A stretch of DNA of 52,826 bases from Ectothiorhodospiraceae bacterium (GCA_002401775.2 NVUB02000225.1:1-52826), one strand, 5' to 3'. Counted from the stretch's first letter, positions 35,639-44,163 are shown. Numbers and translations: made by a program. The notes: generated by a model not told the origin, from the sequence alone.

Positions 35639-36352
35639 TTAACTTTTCGCGTCGTGAAAAATAATGCCCAATGTATGACGTTGACCTTCATGCACTTCAC
35701 TCACACCATGCTTCATATTGACCCGATAATAACCTCTTACCCCTTTCGTAGGTTTAAAGTGCGTAGTCAGAATGACCATGTCACCTTTTTGAGGTGTAAG
35801 TACGATGGCTCTGGATTGTGCCAGTGGTGTTTGTTGAGTCAATACTAACTCTCCACCCGTATAATCAATATTTGGCTGATTGAGCATAAAGACGGCTTGA
35901 AGAGGAAAGTAGACTTCCCCATATAAATCTTGATGCAAAGTATTAAATCCACCTATTCCATATTTTAACAATAATGGGGTAGGTTTTAATTGATTATTCG
36001 AATGACACTCTTCTTGTAATTTTTCAAAAGACTCAGGGAATGACTGGTTAATTCTTAACATCTGCATCCAACAATTGGCAATAGGAACCAATTGTGGATA
36101 CAGGTTCTCTCGCAATGCTTGAACAATATCGGGTAGCGGATAATTAAAATATTTATACTCACCGAAACCAAAACGATAACGCTCCATAATTATTTTTTTT
36201 CGATACCCCTTGGTATTGTTGTACATAGCAATAAGGTTGTCACAATGCCTATCTGATAAAAAATCAGGAACAATGGCATATCCATTTTTATGTATTTGGG
36301 TAATAATACCTTTCCAATCGACTTCGTTTATTTTTCTAATAATGTCGTCCAT
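35639..36352 (-). CDS. 2OG-Fe(II) oxygenase in the adaptive-response operon
   Basis: 237 residues. The double-stranded beta-helix motif is visible: HQDLYGEVYFPLQAVFMLNQ with the HxD pair, TGGELVLTQQ, GDMVILTT and the distal His/Arg region MKHGVSEVHEGQRHTLGIIF. I read it as a prolyl-hydroxylase-like 2OG oxygenase (2OG-FeII_Oxy family) that recurs next to ada and alkB in proteobacteria. Its substrate is not known to me. It starts 1 base after the ada-like gene and ends 8 bases before the Ada zinc-domain gene. Confidence 0.85.
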   Translation of the reverse strand: MDDIIRKINEVDWKGIITQIHKNGYAIVPDFLSDRHCDNLIAMYNNTKGYRKKIIMERYRFGFGEYKYFNYPLPDIVQALRENLYPQLVPIANCWMQMLRINQSFPESFEKLQEECHSNNQLKPTPLLLKYGIGGFNTLHQDLYGEVYFPLQAVFMLNQPNIDYTGGELVLTQQTPLAQSRAIVLTPQKGDMVILTTHFKPTKGVRGYYRVNMKHGVSEVHEGQRHTLGIIFHDAKS

Positions 36353-36353
36353 T

Positions 36354-37196
36354 TTAGCTACTCACTTTCGCCGCTTCCCAACCCATAATGGCCGATTTCC
36401 TTGTCTCTCCCCACATATAACCGCCAAGATTACCACTTGCCTGAATGACCCTGTGGCACGGAATAAGGAATGCAACAGGATTGCGGCCTATTGCTGTACC
36501 CACAGCTCTTGCGGCTTTTGGTCTATCAATACTTTTGGCCATTGCACCATAAGTTGATATAGTACCTAATGGAATTTTTAGTAAGGTCTCCCACACTTTT
36601 AGTTGAAAATCTGTACCTTTCAGATGTAATTTTATTTGGTCTAGCTTTTTCCAGTCTTTTTGAAAAATAAATAAGGCATTTTGCTGAAATGTATCAACAA
36701 CTTGATGATATTGTGCATTTGGAAAACGAAATTCCAGATCGGATAATGCTTGAGGCTCATCTTCTTCAAAAAACATATGGCATATGCCTTTCGCAGTTGA
36801 AGCCACTATCAATTTTCCGAATGGACTTTCCGCAAAGCAGTAGTTGATAACAAGGTTTTTCCCACCATTTTTAAACTCTCCAGGGGTCATTCCCTCAATA
36901 CTTATAAATAAGTCATGTAATCGGCTCGTTCCAGATAACCCCGTTTCATACGCTGTATCAAGTAATGTTGATTGTTTTTCTTTTAAGAGCTGTTTGGCAT
37001 ATTCAATACCTAGGTATTGAATAAACTTTTTTGGGCTAACACCTGCCCATTGTGTGAATAATCGTTGGAAATGAAATGGACTTAGTCCAACCACTCCAGC
37101 AATTTCATCCAAAGATGGCTGATTTTTGAAATTTAGTTTTATATAGTCGATTGCAACTGCAATACGCTTATAGTTTATGTGTTCATTATCAGCCAT
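36354..37196 (-). CDS. ada: Ada-type protein lacking the zinc domain: AraC DNA-binding plus O6-methylguanine-DNA methyltransferase
   Basis: 280 residues. Residues 1-105 carry two AraC helix-turn-helix motifs (SLDEIAGVVGLSPFHFQRLF, then TPGEF). Residues about 115-275 form the methyltransferase domain, with the methyl-acceptor PCHRV at Cys247, the arginine-finger segment RAARAVG-like (KAARAVGTAI) and GGYMWG. E. coli Ada also has an N-terminal zinc sensor; here that part is encoded separately (35385-35630). It heads the oxygenase-Ada zinc-alkB genes and lies 44 bases downstream of an SDR gene. Confidence 0.9.
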   Translation of the reverse strand: MADNEHINYKRIAVAIDYIKLNFKNQPSLDEIAGVVGLSPFHFQRLFTQWAGVSPKKFIQYLGIEYAKQLLKEKQSTLLDTAYETGLSGTSRLHDLFISIEGMTPGEFKNGGKNLVINYCFAESPFGKLIVASTAKGICHMFFEEDEPQALSDLEFRFPNAQYHQVVDTFQQNALFIFQKDWKKLDQIKLHLKGTDFQLKVWETLLKIPLGTISTYGAMAKSIDRPKAARAVGTAIGRNPVAFLIPCHRVIQASGNLGGYMWGETRKSAIMGWEAAKVSS

Positions 37197-37240
37197 TTTT
37201 TAGTTCTTTTTTGTGTCGGTCGTGAAAGCCTGACGTGCAT

Positions 37241-38005
37241 TTAAGTCTTGTTAATAGATACACCGCCATCAACCAGCATTGTCGTGCCTGTGGTAAAACT
37301 TGAATCGTCTGATGCAAGGTATAACGCCGATTTTGCCATTTCTTCTGGCGTAGCTGTACGCTTTAGGGCATGCATCTGTTTGACGAATTCAACCACTTCC
37401 GGTGAAGTTCCAAATTCCTCCGCCATTGGTGTATTCGTGCCGCCCGGCACTAAGGCATTTACTCGAATTGAATGTGCCCCATATTCAGTGGCTAGGGCTT
37501 TAGTAAGTCCTATAACTCCGGCTTTACTTGCCGCATAGGCTGCCTTTTCAGGCATACCGATTGTGTGACCCACAAATGATGAGGTGAAAATAAGAGAACC
37601 ACCAGCTCGTAACATAGCAGGTATTTGATATTTGGCACCCAAAAAAGCACCATTCAAGTTTGTGTTTATCGTATCATTCCACGCTTCAAGCGTTATATCA
37701 GGCGTAGAGCCAGAAGCACCTAATGTGCCTGCATTATTGAATCCAATATCAAGGCTACCATATTCTTGTAGTGCAAGATCGACCAGTGCTTCGGCATAAC
37801 TTTCCTCTATAACATCGCCAGCTAATGCAATGGCGCTTCCACCCGCGTGTGAAATCTCTTTTACAAGCGCATCTAACTCTTGTTGTCGACGTGCAGCAAC
37901 GACTAGTTTTGCGCCTTCTTCAGCAAACAGCTTCGCTGTGGCACGACCAATGCCTGAGCTAGCGCCCGTAACAATGGCTACTTTATCTAATAATCTTTTC
38001 ATCAT
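37241..38005 (-). CDS. SDR family oxidoreductase
   Basis: 254 residues (start at the second Met equally possible). The classical SDR motifs are TGASSGIG, NNAG (FNNAGTLGASG), the catalytic Ser in FTSSFVG, YAASKAG and the closing LVDGG. VVAARRQQ after the second strand suggests NADP(H). It differs clearly from the SDR at 33440. It is on the same strand as ada and 44 bases upstream, so it may share the transcript, although SDRs are not usual members of the adaptive response. Confidence 0.88.
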   Translation of the reverse strand: MMKRLLDKVAIVTGASSGIGRATAKLFAEEGAKLVVAARRQQELDALVKEISHAGGSAIALAGDVIEESYAEALVDLALQEYGSLDIGFNNAGTLGASGSTPDITLEAWNDTINTNLNGAFLGAKYQIPAMLRAGGSLIFTSSFVGHTIGMPEKAAYAASKAGVIGLTKALATEYGAHSIRVNALVPGGTNTPMAEEFGTSPEVVEFVKQMHALKRTATPEEMAKSALYLASDDSSFTTGTTMLVDGGVSINKT

Positions 38006-38126
38006 TTAATCCTAGTTTGTTTTTTATGATGTAAGGACTATAAACGCCGGACTTAATTCGTTCGACCCGAATCTTGCTAAATATAAGAAAATAATATTTT
38101 TCTATACCATGTTTTTAGAAAGTGTA

Positions 38127-38165
38127 GTGCGGGGGTTGTCGGGCAACCGGCATTCCTACCGTGAC
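38127..38165 (+). mobile_element. Second group II intron 3' end, domain VI only
   Basis: GTGCGGGGGTTGTCGGGCAACCGGCATTCCTACCGTGAC aligns with the intron end at 451-490: the same GTGCGGGGG lead, a hairpin with different loop sequence (GGTTG/CAACC) and identical TTCCTACCGTGAC. Domain V and everything upstream are gone. The next gene starts 26 bases later. Confidence 0.6.
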
Positions 38166-38191
38166 AGTATATCAATAGCGGGGAATGTTGA

Positions 38192-38890
38192 ATGCCTGAT
38201 ACCGGCCCGCCGACTCACACTATCGTTGATGATTTTGTGGCGCCGGTTTGTGACGATTTATTGGAAATATTGTATCAAGATGACGATATCTTGTTGATCA
38301 ACAAATCCAGCGGTCTGCTCCGTTTGTCTGGTAAAAAACCTCTCAACTGGGATTCGGTACACGGCCAAGAGGGAGTGAGCCCTCCATTCCCAGAGGCAAA
38401 GTTACCGCATCGAATAGATTTCGGGACATCGGGCATTATGGTTGTGGGGCTAAATGCAGCGTCGGCACAACATCTCAATAGACAGTTTCAAACGCGCACA
38501 ATTCAAAAGCGTTGTGTAGCCCTGCTAGAAGGCTGGGTTGACGGGGATCATGGATGGATTACCGAGGCGATAGCGAAGGATAAAAACTATTTTCCTCGGG
38601 TAATCATTTGCCATACCACTGGCAAAGCGGCCATCAGTGAATACACGGTATTACAACGACTAGAGCAACCGCGTCGGAGCTTGGTGCAATTTACTCCTCA
38701 TACGGGGCGTACACACCAGTTACGGGTTCACCGCCAGGCAATAGGCCACCCAATTCTTGGGTGTAATTTGTATAAAAGCGATCGTAGTGAACGGATGGCT
38801 GATTGCTTGCTCATACACGCCAGTGACTTGTATTTTGAGCATCCTACTAGCCGAGAACAATTACATGGACAGTGTCCCTGTCCGTTTTAA
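38192..38890 (+). CDS. RluA-family pseudouridine synthase
   Basis: 232 residues. The catalytic motif is LPHRIDFGTSGIMV, where Asp (about residue 75) corresponds to the HRLDxxTSG nucleophile. KRCVALLEGWV, VQFTPHTGRTHQLRVHRQAIGHPILG and the LLIHASDLYFEHP ending are all typical. There is no S4 domain, as in RluA, which modifies 23S rRNA and tRNA. GGGGA precedes the ATG. The short leader (DTGPPTHTIVDDF) resembles RluA starts. The exact target base cannot be assigned. Confidence 0.88.
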   Translation: MPDTGPPTHTIVDDFVAPVCDDLLEILYQDDDILLINKSSGLLRLSGKKPLNWDSVHGQEGVSPPFPEAKLPHRIDFGTSGIMVVGLNAASAQHLNRQFQTRTIQKRCVALLEGWVDGDHGWITEAIAKDKNYFPRVIICHTTGKAAISEYTVLQRLEQPRRSLVQFTPHTGRTHQLRVHRQAIGHPILGCNLYKSDRSERMADCLLIHASDLYFEHPTSREQLHGQCPCPF

Positions 38891-38952
38891 TCAGAAGATT
38901 CAAGCATGTGGCTCAGCAGAGGAGCTAATCGGTATTTTATGTCGTTTTATTT

Positions 38953-39050
38953 TTTGGTCAGGTAGGAAGGTATTGCTTACAGCCATTAATCCCCGGCGTT
39001 TGTTCATAACCGAGACTTTTGCTAACTTTTTTGTACGCCCTATACGCACA
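38953..39050 (-). pseudogene. RAYT C-terminal scrap
   Basis: GGTCAGGTAGGAAGGTATTGCTTACAGCC...GTTTGTTCATAACCGAG matches the 3' edge of the RAYT copies at 29455 and 3880. Only about 30 codons remain. It marks another edge of the same mobile unit and is followed at 39098-39145 by the dispersed GTAGTTAAATTAT...GGTTTAATG repeat. Confidence 0.6.
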
Positions 39051-39206
39051 CCCATTTTAGAGAAATCCATAAACTTTATGTTAATCAAATGCTTGGATGG
39101 TTGTAGTTAAATTATAGTATAATTACAAACATGGGTGTCTGGTTTAATGCTGGTTTAATGTTTACAAACAGTACTGCGAACGTATTTTAAGGAACCTTAT
39201 TTCGGA

Positions 39207-39446
39207 GTGGGTGAAATAACTATGTTTACAGGGCTTCCTTTTGCGTATATGAGGACAGCAATGTTCATGAGAGTTCTTGGGGTTCCTTCCAGTGGTAAAA
39301 AAAGAGGCATAGAAAATGCCTATAAACTGGCGCCTAAGTGGTATTGCAAAGTGTCACGATACTTTATTACGGTTTTTTTAATAAATTTTTCAGTATTGAT
39401 ATTAAGTGTTTTGGCTGGATCTATATATATGTGGCTATACGAATAA
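39207..39446 (+). CDS. Small membrane protein, doubtful
   Basis: 79 residues from GTG, or 74 from ATG 39222. A C-terminal hydrophobic helix (ITVFLINFSVLILSVLAGSI) and a basic middle (SSGKKRGIE) make a plausible one-TM protein. There is no good ribosome binding site, no recognised family, and it sits next to mobile debris. It is listed as a weak candidate only. Confidence 0.3.
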   Translation: MGEITMFTGLPFAYMRTAMFMRVLGVPSSGKKRGIENAYKLAPKWYCKVSRYFITVFLINFSVLILSVLAGSIYMWLYE

Positions 39447-39539
39447 AGACACATGTCTTATTACGTTACCATTGACGCCGAGGAAATCTTCTAATTAGCT
39501 CGGTCATAGATTGCGCTGAACTGGGACAGTGTTGAATCG

Positions 39540-40028
39540 ATGGGAAAACCACTTTTGAAAATCCAGTATTACATTAAAATGACGTCGTGTGATGCGCTAA
39601 TACCGCTTCGCCTTAAACTATTGCGGCAAGGGAAAACGATTGAAACGTGCTACTTCGACAATGACGAAGTGCAATCCACCCGTCATTTCGGCGTGTTATT
39701 GAAAGGTGCTGAAAAGAAAGATAACCCACAACAAAGTCTGCTTGCTATTGCATCCTTGTATCGTGTGAATTTACCTGAGAATGACATATATAACGCTTGG
39801 AAAATACGAGGTATGGCAACGGATATTCCGTTCCGCGGACAGGGGTTAGCAACCGCGTTATTGCAGCATTGTATTGAATATGCGCGTGAGCAGGGTGGGG
39901 AAGTGATTTGGTGCAATGCGCGTATAGCGTCGGTGAGTTTATATCAACACTCTGGGTTTGACGTGTTTGGTGAAGCGTTTGACATTCCTGGTGTTGGGAA
40001 ACATTTTAGAATGTGCTGTTATTTGTAA
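39540..40028 (+). CDS. GNAT family N-acetyltransferase
   Basis: 162 residues. The acetyl-CoA-binding motif A is clear: WKIRGMATDIPFRGQGLATA (RGxGLA pyrophosphate loop), followed by the helix LLQHCIEYAREQGG and the C-terminal strand IWCNARIASVSLYQHSGFDV. The first 60 residues contain MTSCDALIPLRLKLLRQG, as in small ElaA-like or general GNATs. The substrate is not predictable. It is monocistronic and followed by two REP-like palindromes. Confidence 0.85.
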   Translation: MGKPLLKIQYYIKMTSCDALIPLRLKLLRQGKTIETCYFDNDEVQSTRHFGVLLKGAEKKDNPQQSLLAIASLYRVNLPENDIYNAWKIRGMATDIPFRGQGLATALLQHCIEYAREQGGEVIWCNARIASVSLYQHSGFDVFGEAFDIPGVGKHFRMCCYL

Positions 40029-40049
40029 TCATCCGATTGCGCATTGTTG

Positions 40050-40112
40050 TGTAGGAGCGGCTTAAGCCGCGATAGCAGTGGTACGTCATTCGTGGCTGAA
40101 GCCGTTCCTACA
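40050..40112. repeat. REP-like palindromic element, copy 1
   Basis: TGTAGGAGCGGCTTAAGCCGCGA on the left and CGTGGCTGAAGCCGTTCCTACA on the right form a long imperfect inverted repeat, the classic layout of REP sequences associated with RAYT transposases. It lies directly after the GNAT gene. Confidence 0.8.
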
Positions 40113-40315
40113 TTATTACGTTACACCAAAGTAGGTGCTTGAGGTGCGTGTCGAGGAATCATTTTAGGAAATGTTGAAGCTGTTACCCGTGTGTGGTGAG
40201 TATTAAATGTCTTTCTCTGCGACCTTTGCGTCTCTGCGGCCTCTGCGTTAACAACACGTAAACAACACGTAAACTAAGATATCCTGCAACCAAATTCGTT
40301 GACGGTGAATTGCGC

Positions 40316-40381
40316 TGTAGGAGCGGATTCAGCCGCGATAGCGATAGTGGCACGTCTTTCGCGGCTGAAGCCGCACCTATA
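40316..40381. repeat. REP-like palindromic element, copy 2
   Basis: TGTAGGAGCGGATTCAGCCGCGATAGC and TTTCGCGGCTGAAGCCGCACCTATA mirror each other and match copy 1. It lies between the convergent GNAT and thioredoxin-like genes, where it may also act as a bidirectional terminator. Confidence 0.8.
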
Positions 40382-40419
40382 TTTTAAGATGTTATGTAGT
40401 CAATTTGTAATCAACGAAT

Positions 40420-40950
40420 TTATTTCTCTTCGAGTAAATCCTGAATCCACTGTTCCGTTCTTTTGTAGTGTCCTTCACCTATTTTACGGTAACGTATAGT
40501 GCCGCTACGGTCTGCGAGATAGAGGGTAGGCCAGTAGCGATTGGAAAACCGGTTCCAGTTACTAAAATCATTGTCGAGTACGACGGGATAGGGAACCCCA
40601 TGTTTTTTCAGGTAGGCGCGCACATTGTCGAGTTGTTTCTCGCGATCAAATTCCGGTGTGTGAATGGCAATGACCAGCAAGCCTTTATCGGCATATTTTT
40701 TGTGCCAGTCGATGACGTAAGGCTCAACTGCATTGCAGTTATGGCAGCCGTAAGTCCAAAATTTAATGAGTACTACTTTACCTTTTAGATCACTGTCGGT
40801 TAACGGGGAAGTGTTAAGCCAAGTGTCCCCGGTAATGCTGGGAAGCTCGACACCGACTGCTTGGTTTGGCACTCCAGTCAGTAATACAGCCAGAATTAAT
40901 ACTGGCAGCGTAATGAGTAATACTCGAAGAGGGGGGAATAAGATTGTCAT
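40420..40950 (-). CDS. Thioredoxin-like redoxin, TlpA/DipZ-C type, membrane-anchored
   Basis: 176 residues. An N-terminal hydrophobic helix (residues 8-28) anchors or exports it. The thioredoxin fold follows, with the active site in KFWTYGCHNCNAVEPYV (CHNC) and the cis-Pro in YWPTLYLADRSG. The WTYGCxNC form is typical of redoxin domains that work in the periplasm on cytochrome maturation or peroxide and disulfide exchange. It has no operon partner. CHNC rather than CGPC suggests a tuned redox potential. Confidence 0.85.
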   Translation of the reverse strand: MTILFPPLRVLLITLPVLILAVLLTGVPNQAVGVELPSITGDTWLNTSPLTDSDLKGKVVLIKFWTYGCHNCNAVEPYVIDWHKKYADKGLLVIAIHTPEFDREKQLDNVRAYLKKHGVPYPVVLDNDFSNWNRFSNRYWPTLYLADRSGTIRYRKIGEGHYKRTEQWIQDLLEEK

Positions 40951-41165
40951 ATTTTATGAGTCACTCATCAATGAAGATATGGGGGCGTGAACTTGTTTGA
41001 TCACTGGTCTGTTGGGGTTCGCAAGCTCACCACCAACCTACGATTTTTTGCTAGCTTGTTAACTTATTGGCACTGAGTTTCAATCCTTCTCTCTGGTGTG
41101 ATTAAACTTATTTTAATACACGACAAGAGAGAAGGAACGGAAACTATTGCTTCATAAACTACCGA

Positions 41166-41837
41166 TCACTCTACGCGTTTAATAACGATTCGAGCAGTCG
41201 GGTTACGCCAGTCATATTCAGAACTGTTCAAATCGCCAATTCCTTGAATGCCAGCGTGGATGTGTACATATCCTTCACCACTCGCATCGGGTGAACCACC
41301 TTCGCCACCACAAGCAGGGCCAGGCATGTTGGCGCACAGCTCATCGTTTGGCTCACTACCAGCATCATAGGCAGGGGACATTACCATGACGTCACGATGC
41401 TTGCTCTTAGGGCCTCTCATGCCGTTGATGGCGATGAAAGCATCGTTGGTAGGGATCAACATTGATGCCACAGAGACAAAGCGAGCTTTGTTCGTCATTT
41501 TAACCATGATGGTTGTGCTGGCTCCGGGTGCCAATAGGCCACCGTTTGTAGCAATATCAAAAGCACCGCCAGTTTCCATCAGTAAGCCTGACAGAGGAGC
41601 AATATCGCCACCTTCAGCCAGAGCGGCTAGTTCATCACTGGCAGGGCTGCCCAGTTGATAGAAATGGGTTCCTTTGGTGTGCGAGGCAACCATGATGGGC
41701 GTGAAAGTTTCTCCGCGTGTCAGGTTAGTCACCGTAACGGCATACATTCCTTCTTCTTCATGGGCTTGAACACTGCTGGCACCAAAGCCAATGGTAGCAA
41801 GCAGTGCGACCTGACATAAACGTGTTGTTAATTTCAT
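41166..41837 (-). CDS. Exported spondin-domain protein
   Basis: About 223 residues from ATG 41837, which has GAGGAG 7 bases upstream; an upstream TTG start is unlikely. A signal peptide (LCQVALLATIGFGASSVQA) is followed by a His-Glu-rich mature start (HEEEG). YAVTVTNLTRGETFTPIMVASH, the LSGLLMET and FVSVASMLIPTNDAF segments and HIHAGIQGIGDL fit the bacterial spondin_N family (PF06468-type), which resembles the F-spondin N-terminal domain. These are periplasmic or outer-membrane proteins of unknown role. An array of 11-base TCAC repeats lies about 90-135 bases upstream. Confidence 0.85.
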   Translation of the reverse strand: MKLTTRLCQVALLATIGFGASSVQAHEEEGMYAVTVTNLTRGETFTPIMVASHTKGTHFYQLGSPASDELAALAEGGDIAPLSGLLMETGGAFDIATNGGLLAPGASTTIMVKMTNKARFVSVASMLIPTNDAFIAINGMRGPKSKHRDVMVMSPAYDAGSEPNDELCANMPGPACGGEGGSPDASGEGYVHIHAGIQGIGDLNSSEYDWRNPTARIVIKRVE

Positions 41838-41928
41838 TATGTTTCTCCTCAAAATTTTGTATTAATTTTTATCAATTTCTCTCACGGCAGACGTCCTGTT
41901 TACCGTCTTTAATAGCATGGCCAAAGCG

Positions 41929-41972
41929 GGTCACGCGGGCGTCACGCATCTATCACAATTCTGTCACGCATT
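41929..41972 (-). promoter_or_regulatory. Four 11-base-phased TCACGC repeats, probable OmpR-type response regulator sites
   Basis: TCACGC, TCACGC, TCACAA and TCACGC begin at 41931, 41942, 41953 and 41964, exactly 11 bases apart. Direct repeats of this spacing are the standard target of OmpR/PhoB-family regulators. The same motif pair occurs before the response regulator gene at 44913-44931. The array lies upstream of the spondin gene. Confidence 0.75.
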
Positions 41973-42546
41973 GATTTTTTTGGGTTTTTTTATTGGGTAA
42001 TTAACGATAGATTTAATCTACATTGAGACTCTGCTGATAAACGTAAACACCACGTAGGCGGAAAAGGTGATGAGTTAAAAAACGTGGTAGAAGTAGTCAA
42101 ACCATATTTCCTTAGCGGCCCTTGCGTTTACAACACGGAATCAATGTAAACCTCAAGCCCCGATGTAAAGCTGTCACGTAGCTTCGCAACGTGACCTACG
42201 GGGGGAGTGATTAAGGCTGAGGATTGAGTCGGATTTTTGTAGGTCAGGTTACGCCGTTACCTGACGGCTGGTGGCGGTAATTTCAACCCGAATTGTGCTT
42301 TGCGTAGATGGTGGCTTTGTGCTTTTTTTAGGGACGGTATCGTAAATGCAAAGCTCGCAAAGACGCAATGGTCGCAGACGAGACCCAAAAAACTTTGCGT
42401 TCTTAGCGCCTTTGCGGTCTTTGCGTTTACAACACGTAAACTAAGATAACCAGCAATCAATTCATCGGCGATGTATTGTTTTGTAGGAGCGAAAATTAGC
42501 TTACTTAAGGCAAAGCCGTGTGCCCTGGGAAAGCCGTTACGATCCT
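41973..42546. other. Intergenic region with REP-like hairpins and a composite repeat
   Basis: No gene is seen. GTCACGTAGCTTCGCAACGTGAC (about 42174-42196) is a hairpin repeated near 52477-52499. GTCAGGTTACGCCGTTACCTGAC (about 42244-42266) is a second hairpin. The block at 42385-42490 (CTTTGCGGTCTTTGCG, AACACGTAAACTAAGATA, TGTAGGAGCG) repeats the block at 40205-40325. The last part is the 3' flank of the kinase gene. Confidence 0.6.
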
Positions 42547-44142
42547 TTAAGCAAACTGGTACGTAGGCAGTGAAAAGCTGAAGGTGGTGCCATGATTGAG
42601 TTGACTCGCGGCTTCAATATTTCCGCCATGTAAATCAACAATTCGTTTCGCAATGGAAAGCCCTAAGCCGGCATTTTTCCCACTGGCAGTGCGGTTCTTT
42701 TCTAATCGGTAAAAACGTTCAAAGATGTGTGAAATTTCATCTTCGGGTATGCCTGAACCCGTATCGGCTACCTTGATCATAATGTTGTCAGATTTTTCAG
42801 TGAGCGAAAGGGTGATGTAACCGCCACGGGGGGTGTATCGCAAGGCATTGCCGATCAAATTGTCCAGCACGCGCTGGATTAAACCAATATCGCCATAGGC
42901 GTAGGGCAAGTTATTGACAAAGTCGGACTGTATGGTGATGTCGCGTTTTTCGGCTTCGAGCGTGAATTTGTGCATGATGTCATGCACCAGCTCGGTGAGC
43001 AAAAAGGGCTCCACGTTAAGAACAGTTTCGCTGGAATCCAGTTTGGCAAGTTCAAATAAATCAGTAATTAACTGGTTGAGACGTGTGCTTTGTGCGGTTG
43101 CTACCTCAAGGTATTGGCGCCGCTCTTTTGCACTCAGGGTCGCATCTTTTAACAACAGGGTTTCCAGGTAACCATGCAATGATGTTAATGGTGTGCGCAG
43201 ATCATGGGAGACATTGGCGACCATTTCCCGCCGTTTGGCATCAGTCTGCATGAGTGCTTCCATCTGTTCATCGATGCGGTCGGCCATTTCATTAAAATTG
43301 ATGCCGAGCCGGTCAATTTCATCGGTAGATAGTTTGGAAACAGGATAGCGTTGGTTGGAATTTTTGTGTGAACGGTTATTGGAGTCACCGTATTCAGCCA
43401 TAATGCGCGTTAAGCATCGTAGCCGCCGTGTTAACAGGCCAAAGGCCATGAGTCCTGCGAACAGGGCGAACAACAGGCTGGCGCCGAGTCCGGTTGTCGT
43501 GAAACTCAGGATGTAACTACCCTTCACCATATCCGTTACGCTATCGAAGGCTTCGCCTTCGAGAATGACATATAAATAGCCAGCAGGGTTGTCAGCGTTG
43601 ATGCCGGGTATGGGAGCGGCAGAAAATACTTTTTTCCTGGATGATTGTCCCGAGCCGCGTGGGTCATCACCCATCAACGGATACGTTGCATTGCCAGTAA
43701 GAAACTTTTTAATGGGCGTCAGTGAAACAGTTTGTTTTTTAACATGACCATCTGGAGCAGAGAAGGCTAAAATTTCGCCCTTTGCATTAAGTAGATACAG
43801 CTCGATACTGGGGTTAATGACCATCAGCCAGTGAAACAGGGATTGCAAAGCTTTTTGGTTTATTTGTTGTTCGCCCTTGAATTCACCCTTAAGTTCGCCC
43901 TTGAATTCGCCGGTAAGTTCGCCATTGTTTTGTGTTGTACCGGGTTGCTCAGAAAGCCCTTGTTTTGTGAAGAGCGGTTCTTCAGCCACAATATGCTCAG
44001 CCAGTGCCACATTGAGTTTTTGCGTAAGCTCTTGCTGGTACATTTCTGCAGAGTACAACACCATGCTGTAAACGACATAACCGATGACGACGACAAGTGA
44101 AAAAAGGACGGCGGCAATGCGACTGTAGAGGGTGTTAAACAT
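42547..44142 (-). CDS. Sensor histidine kinase of an OmpR-type two-component system
   Basis: 531 residues. TM1 is at about 9-29 and TM2 at about 210-235, with a periplasmic sensor of roughly 180 residues between them. HAMP follows, then the HisKA dimerisation helix with phospho-acceptor His313 (NVSHDLRTPLTSLHGY), then the HATPase domain (N box DNLIGNALRYTP, G boxes VADTGSGIPEDE and GLGLSIAK). The periplasmic part carries an internal repeat of Gly-Glu-(Phe/Leu)-(Lys/Thr) units at about residues 72-93. The gene lies 21 bases after its response regulator, in one operon. The signal is unknown; the spondin gene is a likely output. Confidence 0.9.
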   Translation of the reverse strand: MFNTLYSRIAAVLFSLVVVIGYVVYSMVLYSAEMYQQELTQKLNVALAEHIVAEEPLFTKQGLSEQPGTTQNNGELTGEFKGELKGEFKGEQQINQKALQSLFHWLMVINPSIELYLLNAKGEILAFSAPDGHVKKQTVSLTPIKKFLTGNATYPLMGDDPRGSGQSSRKKVFSAAPIPGINADNPAGYLYVILEGEAFDSVTDMVKGSYILSFTTTGLGASLLFALFAGLMAFGLLTRRLRCLTRIMAEYGDSNNRSHKNSNQRYPVSKLSTDEIDRLGINFNEMADRIDEQMEALMQTDAKRREMVANVSHDLRTPLTSLHGYLETLLLKDATLSAKERRQYLEVATAQSTRLNQLITDLFELAKLDSSETVLNVEPFLLTELVHDIMHKFTLEAEKRDITIQSDFVNNLPYAYGDIGLIQRVLDNLIGNALRYTPRGGYITLSLTEKSDNIMIKVADTGSGIPEDEISHIFERFYRLEKNRTASGKNAGLGLSIAKRIVDLHGGNIEAASQLNHGTTFSFSLPTYQFA

Positions 44143-44163
44143 AATATTGCTTCCAGTAACAGT

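Larger units (their letters stand above)
40029..40419. other. Intergenic region with two REP elements and a TTTGCG-type repeat
   Basis: The gap between the GNAT and thioredoxin-like genes holds REP-like hairpins at 40050-40112 and 40316-40381. Between them lies a block at 40205-40325 (CTTTGCGTCTCTGCGGCC..., AACACGTAAACTAAGATA, then TGTAGGAGCGG) that is repeated in diverged form at about 42385-42490. AACACGTAA is tandemly duplicated at 40253-40272. Confidence 0.6.
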
